From Burkholderiales bacterium (GTDB taxonomy: Bacteria > Pseudomonadota > Gammaproteobacteria > Burkholderiales > Burkholderiaceae_C), in assembly GCA_026400105.1 (NCBI GenBank), contig JAPLPQ010000010.1, forward strand, positions 1-34,507: DNA of 34,507 nt. The letters run 5' to 3'. Numbering within the stretch: the first letter of the stretch is position 1; each line of letters begins with the position of its first letter. Of the stretch, positions 26,144-34,507 are shown piece after piece. Below the pieces are notes generated by a model, which was not told the DNA's origin, did not search any database, and saw nothing but the letters and a program-made list of their open reading frames with translations. The translations under genes and the position numbers were made by a program.

Positions 26144-26847
26144 GGTGAACTCCTGACTGGGGCGGCCTTCCTGCCCAGCCTCAGTTCGAGCCGATAGGCC
26201 AGCCGCGACAGCCCGAAGCAGAGGAAAAAATAGCTGGCGGCCAGCATCAGATAGATCTGGGCCGGAAAGACGAACACCAGCGTGTTGATCTGGGTCGCGA
26301 CCTGCGAGACTTCCGTCAGGCCGATGATGTAACCGAGCGAGGTTTCCTTGATGGTCGACACCGACTGGTTGACCAGCGAGGGCAGCATCTGGCGCAGGGC
26401 CTGGGGCAGCAGGACGAACCGCAGCGTCTCGCCCTGGCTCAGGCCCAGCGAGCGCGCGGCCTCGACCTGCCCCTTGGGCAGGCCCTGGATGCCGGCGCGC
26501 ACGATCTCGGCCAGATAGACGCCGTTGAACAGCACCAGCGCCAGCAGCATGGTGGTGAACTGGTCGGTCTTGATGCCGGTGATGCCGGGCAGGAAGAAAT
26601 AGGCCCAGAACACCACCATCAGCAGCGGGGTGCCGCGCACGATGTAGATCAGCCCGCTGACCGGCAGGCTCAGCCAGCGCTGGGCGCTGATCCGGGCCAG
26701 CCCCAGCAGCAGCCCGACCGGCAGGGCCAGCAACAGACCTGCAGCGGCCAGCAGCAGCGTCAGCGCCAGGCCGCCGAGCGGACCCTCGGGATAGCGGCCG
26801 ATCAGGAAGTACAGCCAGTAGCTGTCGAGCATCTCCAGGAAGGTCAT
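26140..26847 (-). CDS. Polar amino acid ABC transporter permease (GltK-like)
   Basis: A 235-residue inner-membrane permease of the HisM family. [40 protein letters not shown], the EAA loop [20 protein letters not shown] and [20 protein letters not shown] are diagnostic. ATG 26845-26847 starts the typical N-terminus ([11 protein letters not shown]). A GTG at 26898 gives 17 more residues and overlaps the preceding permease gene; it is less likely. It works with the next permease as a heterodimer, as in GltJK. Confidence 0.92.
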   Translation of the reverse strand: MTFLEMLDSYWLYFLIGRYPEGPLGGLALTLLLAAAGLLLALPVGLLLGLARISAQRWLSLPVSGLIYIVRGTPLLMVVFWAYFFLPGITGIKTDQFTTMLLALVLFNGVYLAEIVRAGIQGLPKGQVEAARSLGLSQGETLRFVLLPQALRQMLPSLVNQSVSTIKETSLGYIIGLTEVSQVATQINTLVFVFPAQIYLMLAASYFFLCFGLSRLAYRLELRLGRKAAPVRSSP

Positions 26848-26887
26848 GGCGTCGGGCCGGGCCAGGCCGCGGCAAGGGAAGGCGGGT

Positions 26888-27583
26888 TCACGCGGCACGC
26901 ACCGGATGGCGGCGCTGGTAGGCGCCGGCCAGGGCCGTGATCAGCAGCGACACGCCCAGATAACTGGCCGTGGCGAACAGCAGGACCTCGGCGCTGCGAA
27001 AGGTGGCGCTTTCGACCTGGGCGGACTGATACATCAGCTCGGCGGCGCCGATCACGGTCGCGATGCTGGTGTTCTTCCAGAGGTTGAGCGTCTGCGAGAT
27101 CAGCGGCGCAACGGTGATGCGCAGCGCCTGCGGCAGGATCACCAGACGCATCGCGTCGAGGAAACCGAAACCGAGCGCGCGCGCCGCCTCGACCTGGACC
27201 GCGGAGACGGCGCGGATTCCGCTGCGCATATCCTCGGCCATGAAGGCCGCTGCATAGAGGCTCAAGGCAATCCAGGCGGCAATCGCCTCGAAACGCTGCG
27301 CGTACAGCCATTCCTTGATGGCGTCGGGCAGCAGTTCGGGGACTCCGAAGTACCAGAGCAGCATATGGGCCAGCAGCGGGACATTGCGCACGGTCTCGAC
27401 GAAACCCGCACCCAGCCAGCGCAGCGGTGTGACGGCCGACAGGCGCAGCAAGGCCAGCGCCAGCGCCAGTGCCAGCGCGGTGACCAGGCTGACGGCGAAC
27501 AACTGCAGCGAGAGCCAGAGCCCGCCGACCAGCATCTCGTGATACTGGCCGCTCAGGACGATGGAAAAATCAAACAGCGGCAT
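26888..27583 (-). CDS. Polar amino acid ABC transporter permease (GltJ-like)
   Basis: A 231-residue inner-membrane permease. Features include GLWLSLQLFAVSLVTALALA, VETVRNVPLLAHMLLWYFGV, the EAA loop EAARALGFGFLDAMRLVILP and NTSIATVIGAAELMYQSAQV. NVPLLAHMLLWYFG resembles GltJ-type permeases that pair with GltK. It starts 32 bases after the binding protein gene ends. Confidence 0.92.
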   Translation of the reverse strand: MPLFDFSIVLSGQYHEMLVGGLWLSLQLFAVSLVTALALALALALLRLSAVTPLRWLGAGFVETVRNVPLLAHMLLWYFGVPELLPDAIKEWLYAQRFEAIAAWIALSLYAAAFMAEDMRSGIRAVSAVQVEAARALGFGFLDAMRLVILPQALRITVAPLISQTLNLWKNTSIATVIGAAELMYQSAQVESATFRSAEVLLFATASYLGVSLLITALAGAYQRRHPVRAA

Positions 27584-27615
27584 CGGTGGTGTCGCGGCGG
27601 CCTGTCACGGCAGCC

Positions 27616-28449
27616 TCATTGATCGACCTTGTCGGACTCGATCTTGAAGTGGCGCTTGGCGAACTTGATCCGGCTTTCCGGGCCATACCACTTGAGGAAC
27701 AGCTTCTCGGCCTCGCCCGATTTCTCGAGCTCGCGCAAGGTCTGGTCAACGGCGGCCTTGACGGCGGTTTCGCCCTTCCTGATGCCGAACGCCAGCGGCT
27801 CGATGTTGAGGTTCTGCGGCAGGACCAGGTAGTCCTTGCCGGCGGCCCCGAGCTTGGCGACATCGGACAGCAGGCTGACCTCGTCGTTGACATAGGCCAC
27901 GCCCTTGCCCTGCTGCAAGGCCTGGAAGGCCTGCTGGGTGGTCTCGAAGGTCACGACATCCGCCGTGGGCACGGCGCGCAGCAGGTTCGGGCCCTGGGTG
28001 CCACCCTTGACCGTCAGCGCCTTCTTGCCGGCCAGTTCGGACAGGTTCTGGATGCCGCTGCTCTTCTTGACCAGCACCTTGGAGCCGGTGACCAGATGGG
28101 TCAGCCCGAAATCGACCTGGGACTCGCGTTCCTTGTTGTGCGTGAGCGAGGCCGCCAGCAGGTCCACATGCCCCTGCTGCAATTCGGGAATGCGCGCGGC
28201 GACCGCGACCTGCTTGAAAACCGGCTTGACGCCGATTTTCCTGGCTACGGCCTTGGCCAGATCGATTTCATAGCCGATGAATTCGCGCGTCTTGGGGTCG
28301 ACGAAGCTGTTGGGCTCGTCGATGCCGAGCACGCCGATCACGACTTCGCCTTTTTTCTTGATATCGTCGAGCTGGTCGGCTTGCGCGAGCGGGCTGAACA
28401 GCGAAGTCGCAACAGCGGCTGCCAGCAGCAACTTGGAACGGATGGACAT
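27616..28449 (-). CDS. Polar amino acid ABC transporter substrate-binding protein
   Basis: A 277-residue periplasmic protein (SBP family 3). Signal peptide MSIRSKLLLAAAVATSLFSP ends at AQA (residue 24). Then DDIKKKGEVVIGVLGIDEPN, GYEIDLAKAVARKIG, a ligand-pocket ELQQGHVDLLAASLTHNKER and LKWYGPESRIKF. GEVVIGV and the NKERESQVDF string are typical for glutamate/aspartate, cystine and related binding proteins. Location downstream of tauABC suggests a sulfur-containing amino acid such as cystine, cysteate or a homologue. GGAG is placed eight bases before ATG 28447-28449, and the gap to tauC is 50 bases. Confidence 0.9.
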   Translation of the reverse strand: MSIRSKLLLAAAVATSLFSPLAQADQLDDIKKKGEVVIGVLGIDEPNSFVDPKTREFIGYEIDLAKAVARKIGVKPVFKQVAVAARIPELQQGHVDLLAASLTHNKERESQVDFGLTHLVTGSKVLVKKSSGIQNLSELAGKKALTVKGGTQGPNLLRAVPTADVVTFETTQQAFQALQQGKGVAYVNDEVSLLSDVAKLGAAGKDYLVLPQNLNIEPLAFGIRKGETAVKAAVDQTLRELEKSGEAEKLFLKWYGPESRIKFAKRHFKIESDKVDQ

Positions 28450-28499
28450 TGGGATTCTCCGGGGTAATGAACGAAACAGAATTTGCGTGAATCAGACGC

Positions 28500-29375
28500 T
28501 CAGCTCTTGCCTTTCCAGGGAACCAGCACGCGCTCGAGCAAGCGCATCGCAAGCGAAAAGCTGAACGCACAGGCCGCGATGATGCCGATGCCGACAAAAA
28601 CGGCATCGGTGGCCAGGAAATGCGAGGCCGACATGGTCATGTAGCCGATGCCCCGGGTCGAAGCAATCAACTCCGCGGCAACCAGCGTGCTCCAGCCTAT
28701 GCCCAGGGAAATTCTCACGCCGGTCAGAATTTCAGGCAGCGCCGATGGCAGCACGATTTCCGCAAACAGATGCCACCGGTTGGCACCCAAGGACAAGGCG
28801 GAATTGACCCGGTCGATCGGCAGGGAACGCACGCCAGCCTGGGCTGAAAGCAGAATGGGGGCGACCATGGCCAGGGTCAGCAACGCGATCTTGGAGGTCT
28901 CGCCAATTCCGAGCCAGATGATCATCAGGGGCAAATAGGACAGGGGCGGCAAGGGCCAGTAGAACTCGACCGGCGCGTCGAAAACTCCCTTGGCCCAGCG
29001 ATTCAATCCCATCGCAAGGCCAACCGGTATGCCGATCAGCGTAGCGATCGCCAAGGCCCACAGGACTCTTGCCAGGCTGGCCGACAAATGTTGCCAGAGC
29101 GTGCCATTGGCGTAGCCTTCCTGGTAAATGGTTGTCGCCGTGGCAAGCACTTCCGCCGGGGTCGGCAGGAACAGACTGGGCACCGAACCGCTGCGACCCA
29201 CCAGCCACCAGAGCCACAGAAGCAAGGCACCGGTCCCGAGGCTGATGGCGACGGTCGAGCGCTCACCGAGTCCGAACGAACGCATCCTGACCAGTCGGGG
29301 TCGCGGTTGCGCGCGGACCGTTGGCATTGGCGTTGGCGTGTTCGCAGCGCTCAGGGTGATGGCTGGGTGGTTCAT
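28500..29375 (-). CDS. tauC: Taurine-type ABC transporter permease
   Basis: A 291-residue inner-membrane permease with a long Pro/Arg-rich cytoplasmic N-terminus (to ~40). [40 protein letters not shown], the coupling loop [20 protein letters not shown] and [20 protein letters not shown] follow TauC. The start overlaps the tauB stop by four bases (ATGA). No taurine dioxygenase gene (tauD) follows; the next gene belongs to another transporter. Confidence 0.9.
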   Translation of the reverse strand: MNHPAITLSAANTPTPMPTVRAQPRPRLVRMRSFGLGERSTVAISLGTGALLLWLWWLVGRSGSVPSLFLPTPAEVLATATTIYQEGYANGTLWQHLSASLARVLWALAIATLIGIPVGLAMGLNRWAKGVFDAPVEFYWPLPPLSYLPLMIIWLGIGETSKIALLTLAMVAPILLSAQAGVRSLPIDRVNSALSLGANRWHLFAEIVLPSALPEILTGVRISLGIGWSTLVAAELIASTRGIGYMTMSASHFLATDAVFVGIGIIAACAFSFSLAMRLLERVLVPWKGKS

Positions 29376-30163
29376 GATTCCAGTGCCTCCTGGCCTTCGG
29401 TTTGATGCACGATGGCGCGTATTTCCTCGCGCAGGCGGACAAATTCAGCGGAACTCTTGACCGCCCTGGTGTTTCCATCGCGTGCAATGGCGCGCACGAA
29501 ATCCAGCTCGAATCGCGCCACGATGCGCCCGGGGCGCGGCGACATGACGATCAGCTGGGTGCCGAGCATCAAGGCCTCGTCGATCGAGTGGGTGATGAAG
29601 AAGATGCGCTTGCCGGTGCGCGACCAGACCGAGATCAGCAGCTCCTGCATCTGCTCGCGCGTCATGCTGTCGCGCGCCCCGAAGGGTTCGTCCATCAGCA
29701 AGATGGCCGGATCGGTCGCGAGCGCCCGGGCGATTCCCACCCGTTGGCGCATGCCGCCCGACAGCTCGTAGGGCGCTGCGTCGGCGAACTCCTGCAATCC
29801 GACCAGGCGCAGCAATTCCATGGCGCGTTCGCGCCGCTGGACCCGTCCGATGCCAGCGAACTTCAGACCCAATGCCACGTTGTCCAGCACGGATTTCCAG
29901 GGCAGCAGGGTGTCCTTCTGGAACACCACCCCCCGGTCCGAGCCGGGACCGACGATGGGGCGTCCGTCCAGCATGATGCTGCCCTGGGACAGCGGCAGGA
30001 AGCCGGCCAGTGCATTGAGCAGGGTCGACTTGCCGCAGCCCGAAGTTCCCAAGGCGACGACGAATCCGCCCTGCGGAATATCCAGCGAGACCTGGTCAAG
30101 CGCATGCACCACGCGGCCGCCCCGGGCGGGGAAAAATACACTGGCCTGGTCGATTCGGAGCAT
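29372..30163 (-). CDS. tauB: Taurine-type ABC transporter ATPase
   Basis: A 263-residue ATPase close to TauB. Walker [10 protein letters not shown] at 39-47, ERGVVFQ-like [15 protein letters not shown] at 77-90, signature LSGGMRQR at 134-141, Walker B ILLMDE at 154-159 and switch His192. The D-loop reads GARD (162-165) instead of the usual GALD, an Arg where most ABC ATPases have a small hydrophobic residue. ATG 30161-30163 starts MLRIDQ as in E. coli TauB (MLQISH); a TTG at 30187 adds eight unlikely residues. The 64-base gap from tauA has no visible promoter. Confidence 0.9.
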   Translation of the reverse strand: MLRIDQASVFFPARGGRVVHALDQVSLDIPQGGFVVALGTSGCGKSTLLNALAGFLPLSQGSIMLDGRPIVGPGSDRGVVFQKDTLLPWKSVLDNVALGLKFAGIGRVQRRERAMELLRLVGLQEFADAAPYELSGGMRQRVGIARALATDPAILLMDEPFGARDSMTREQMQELLISVWSRTGKRIFFITHSIDEALMLGTQLIVMSPRPGRIVARFELDFVRAIARDGNTRAVKSSAEFVRLREEIRAIVHQTEGQEALES

Positions 30164-30227
30164 GGCGGTCGCGTGGGAAAGGGTCAAGGCGTCTTGGGCG
30201 GGGAATATCAGGCGCTGCGGCGCTGCA

Positions 30228-31238
30228 TCACTTGTCCGCCGGCAGGTAGGCCGGAGTCACGAAATTCGCATAGCTGGGCAGGACGTTCGAGATCTTCTTT
30301 TGCTCCTTGAGGAAGATCGCGGTGTTCTTGAGGATCTTGGCTACGCCGGACTGCTCGCCACCGCCCAGCCATGCCTCGGAAGCCTGGGCCTTCGCTGGCA
30401 GCAGCGACAGGTTCAACAGCGCTGCGGCCTGGGTCTCGGGCGTGCCGCCCAGGAACTTGGCCAGGGTCTTGGCGTTGTCGCTGCCAGGTCCCCACTGGGC
30501 CTTGTCATTCACAAAGGACTGGGCGTATTTCTCGGCCACGGCGGCGAAGTGCTTCAGGAATTCGGGATTGCCCTTGGCAAAGGCGCCGGTGGCGACCCAG
30601 GCGCTGAAAGTGGGCGCGCCCTTGTCGGCCACATCCCTGGAGGTGACGAGGACCTTGCCGTTCTTCTTGAGCTCGGTCAGCGCCGGGTCCCAGACAAAGC
30701 CACCATCGAGGTCGCCGCGGTTGTACGCCGCCACGATTTCGGGTTGCGGGATGGCAAAGACCTGCACATCCTTTTCGCTCAGCCCCTGGCTCTTGATCAA
30801 GGCCAGCAGCTGGTAGTGATCGGTCGATACCGGTGCCGCCGCCAGCTTCTTGCCCTTGAGGTCAGACAGCGATTGGATGCCGGACCCGTTGCGAACCACC
30901 AGTGCTTCGTCGGTGCCGGAAATGGACGACAGGTGGAAGGCCTTGACATCCAGACCACGCGAAGTCGCCGCAGCCAAAGGGCTCGATCCCACATAGCCGA
31001 CTTGCACATCACCGGAGGCAATGGCGGCAAAAACCTCGGCGCCCGAATTGAACTTCCTGAAGTCGATCTGATAGCCGGTCGTTTTGGAAAAATCGCCGTT
31101 CGCGATGCCGACCTGAAACGGCAGCGCATCGGTCTGATAGGCCACCACCACTTTCTTTTCGGCGGCCATTGCCGTGACGCCGCAGAACAATGCCAATGCA
31201 CCGAGGGTTGCACCCAGCAGCCTTTTTGCTATCTTCAT
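30228..31238 (-). CDS. tauA: Taurine-type ABC transporter substrate-binding protein
   Basis: A 336-residue periplasmic protein. A signal peptide of about 27 residues ends at [80 protein letters not shown] and [10 protein letters not shown] follow E. coli TauA closely, including the WRKFDSGA block. ATG 31236-31238 has GGAAGGAAA six bases upstream, a strong site; the longer frame to 31406 is not needed. First gene of the seven-gene minus operon, divergent from a ureohydrolase. Confidence 0.92.
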   Translation of the reverse strand: MKIAKRLLGATLGALALFCGVTAMAAEKKVVVAYQTDALPFQVGIANGDFSKTTGYQIDFRKFNSGAEVFAAIASGDVQVGYVGSSPLAAATSRGLDVKAFHLSSISGTDEALVVRNGSGIQSLSDLKGKKLAAAPVSTDHYQLLALIKSQGLSEKDVQVFAIPQPEIVAAYNRGDLDGGFVWDPALTELKKNGKVLVTSRDVADKGAPTFSAWVATGAFAKGNPEFLKHFAAVAEKYAQSFVNDKAQWGPGSDNAKTLAKFLGGTPETQAAALLNLSLLPAKAQASEAWLGGGEQSGVAKILKNTAIFLKEQKKISNVLPSYANFVTPAYLPADK

Positions 31239-31392
31239 GACCAGTTTCCTTCCGTTGCTTGAATGCGTTTCGATATCTATAGGGTCGAAGCATAGTCTTG
31301 TGTCTTTGGCAATAAAACGAACAAATATGATTTTGCTTATTTGAAAAACAAATTTACGCAGCCCGGACTGGAGGTCTATCCTCGTCAGCCAC
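31239..31392. promoter_or_regulatory. Divergent promoter region between tauA and the ureohydrolase gene
   Basis: A 154-base AT-rich gap. TTTGCTTATTTGAAAAA (31332-31348) matches TTTGCTTATTCGGAAAA at 16917-16933 in 15 of 17 positions. CAAAT (31322-31326) and ATTTG (31339-31343) form an inverted pair around it. This suggests the same regulator controls both divergent regions. The site lies ~45 bases before the ureohydrolase start and ~95 before tauA. A possible minus-strand promoter (TTTATT, 16 bases, TATGCT) is seen but unconvincing. Confidence 0.55.
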
Positions 31393-32370
31393 ATGATCAA
31401 AGACATCCAGCATTACCCGGATATGGCCAATCCGCAGCTCAGGCCACGCTACGCTGGCATTGCCAGCTTTTTCCGAACGCCAGCAGTCGAAACCCTCGCG
31501 AACCTGGACATCGGGCTCGTCGGCATACCGTTCGACGGTGGTGTCACGCACCGCTCGGGCGCGCGTCACGGGCCGCGTGCGGTGCGCGAGCAGACCACAT
31601 TGATACGTCGCTACAACCCGGCCAGCCAGGTCGCACCGTTCGAGCTGGCCCGGGTGGCCGATCTGGGCGACGCCTGGCTCGAACAGCCCTACGAACTGAC
31701 GGCGGCGCTCGACGAGATCCAGCGGTTTTTCGACCAGGTTCATGCCGCCGGCGTGTTGCCGCTGTCGGTCGGGGGCGATCACTCGGTGTCGCTGCCTATC
31801 CTGCGTGCCCTGGCCAAGGCAGGTCCCGTCGGCATGGTGCATATCGACGCGCATTGCGACACCGGAGACGACTACCTGGGCTCGCGCTTTCACCATGGCG
31901 CGCCATTCCGGCGCGCGGTGGAGGAGGGCTTGCTGGACCCCAGGCGCGTCATCCAGATCGGCATTCGCGGTTCGTTGAACCATCCAGCCATGTGGCAGTT
32001 CAGTACCGATTCCGGGATGCGCGTGGTCTCGATGGAGGAATTCACCGACAAGGGCTGGCGCTGGGTCGCGCAAGAGGCGCGCCGGGTCGTTGGCAGCGGC
32101 CCCGCCTATTTGTCATTCGATGTCGACGGACTCGACCCGGTGTTTGCGCCAGGGACTGGGACCCCGGAGTCGGGTGGCATCAGCATGATCGAAGCGCAGC
32201 GCCTGATTCGCGAGCTGGGCGGGATCGACTTTGTCGGTGCGGATCTGGTGGAAGTCTCGCCGCCTTTCGACCCTTCGGGCCTGACGGCACAAAGCGCTGC
32301 CACGCTGCTGTTCGAAATCCTCTGCGTGCTGGCGCTGGCCGTCGAGCAGCGCCGGGCAGAGCGCCGATGA
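31393..32370 (+). CDS. Ureohydrolase of the guanidinobutyrase/agmatinase family
   Basis: A 325-residue Mn-dependent hydrolase that splits a guanidino compound into urea and an amine. Metal ligands are visible: His130 (GGDHS), Asp152, His154 and Asp156 (IDAHCD), Asp243 and Asp245 (SFDVDGLDP). The stretch DAHCDTGDDYLGSRFHHGAP, FRRAVEEGLLDPRRVIQIGI resembles guanidinobutyrase/guanidinopropionase enzymes more than E. coli agmatinase SpeB (which has DAHTDTY). Divergence from tauABC and a shared upstream motif raise the idea of guanidinoethanesulfonate (taurocyamine) as substrate, which would give taurine; this is inference. ATG 31393 lacks a clear ribosome binding site. Monocistronic, with its own terminator. 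Confidence 0.9.
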   Translation: MIKDIQHYPDMANPQLRPRYAGIASFFRTPAVETLANLDIGLVGIPFDGGVTHRSGARHGPRAVREQTTLIRRYNPASQVAPFELARVADLGDAWLEQPYELTAALDEIQRFFDQVHAAGVLPLSVGGDHSVSLPILRALAKAGPVGMVHIDAHCDTGDDYLGSRFHHGAPFRRAVEEGLLDPRRVIQIGIRGSLNHPAMWQFSTDSGMRVVSMEEFTDKGWRWVAQEARRVVGSGPAYLSFDVDGLDPVFAPGTGTPESGGISMIEAQRLIRELGGIDFVGADLVEVSPPFDPSGLTAQSAATLLFEILCVLALAVEQRRAERR

Positions 32371-32412
32371 CTGGCGGCAACCGCCTTGCACCGGCGACCC
32401 GCTGAATCGGAT

Positions 32413-32437
32413 TGGCCCGCCTGAGCGGGCCATTTTC
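32413..32437 (+). terminator. Rho-independent terminator after the ureohydrolase gene
   Basis: TGGCCCGC-CTGA-GCGGGCCA is a perfect 8-base stem with a tetraloop (32413-32432), followed by TTTT. It lies 42 bases after the ureohydrolase stop and just before the convergent desulfurase stop. The other strand lacks a T run, so it acts mainly for the plus strand. Confidence 0.85.
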
Positions 32438-32438
32438 G

Positions 32439-34239
<1,801 letters not shown>

Positions 34240-34265
<26 letters not shown>

Positions 34266-34507
34266 GGAACTTGCCAATCTCAACATCGTCCAGCACGGCC
34301 AGCGCATCGGGGCTCTGCACCGCCAGCGAGCAGTACAGGCTGACCAGGTAGGAGGCAATCGCCTGCCGGTTGATGCCCATGAAGCGCACCGACAGGCCCG
34401 GGCTCTGTTCACCCGCCAGACCCGGCTGGTACAGGCCGACCACGCCCTGGCGCTTCTCGCCCACGCGCAGCAGCAGGATCTTGGTCTTGCCGTCGGCCAC
34501 CGGCACC
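34240..34507 (-). CDS. Family 2A encapsulin shell protein (SrpI-like), C-terminal end only
   Basis: The last 88 or so codons of a gene that enters from beyond the window. The readable part is [60 protein letters not shown] and [20 protein letters not shown]. [14 protein letters not shown] and the final [10 protein letters not shown] helix are characteristic of the HK97-fold shell proteins first called SrpI (sulfur-regulated plasmid-encoded). These assemble into protein nanocompartments; the family is induced by sulfur starvation in cyanobacteria. A GTG at 34506 is inside the gene and not a start. The pairing with the desulfurase gene confirms the call. Confidence 0.88.

Overview
The window is GC-rich DNA with dense, often overlapping operons, typical of a Burkholderiales betaproteobacterium. 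Gene order, the family 2A encapsulin pair and a Comamonadaceae-like intergenic repeat near 4900 point that way, but no rRNA or marker gene is present, so the genus is open. Almost everything outside one AT-rich island concerns scavenging sulfur from organic compounds.

Layout. (1) 2-1947, plus strand: a 5'-truncated SsuD-like FMNH2-dependent monooxygenase overlapping an amidohydrolase-fold protein that has lost most metal ligands. (2) 1948-6956: an AT-richer island with a transposase remnant, an OLD-like AAA ATPase/TOPRIM protein, a zinc-ribbon gene fragment, a frameshifted VOC (glyoxalase-fold) pseudogene and a proteasome-like Ntn-hydrolase candidate. (3) 16758 down to 6957, minus strand: a nine-gene operon of two SfnB/DszC-type flavoenzymes, two DszA/NtaA-type flavin monooxygenases, three MetQ-like binding proteins, MetN and MetI. 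(4) 17086-25394, plus strand, divergent from (3): ssuA-ssuC-ssuB, a cytoplasmic molybdopterin oxidoreductase, ssuD, a second SsuA-like protein and an O-acetylhomoserine sulfhydrylase. (5) 31238 down to 25415, minus strand: tauA-tauB-tauC followed by a GltIJKL-type polar amino acid ABC transporter. (6) 31393-32370, plus strand: a guanidinobutyrase/agmatinase-family ureohydrolase with a clear terminator. (7) 34507 down to 32439, minus strand: the 3' end of a family 2A encapsulin shell gene overlapping a cysteine desulfurase with a long disordered N-terminal cargo region.

How they fit together. Five sets of transport genes would import sulfonates, taurine, methionine-like thioethers and amino acids. 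The DszC/DszA-like enzymes could oxidise thioethers and cleave C-S bonds, SsuD releases sulfite from sulfonates, and MetY fixes sulfide into homocysteine. The encapsulated cysteine desulfurase can take sulfur from cysteine and is linked in this family to elemental sulfur storage. No flavin reductase, tauD or regulator lies in the window. A 9-base motif, AATAAGCAA, recurs in three upstream regions of these operons and is a candidate binding site for a shared sulfur-starvation regulator.
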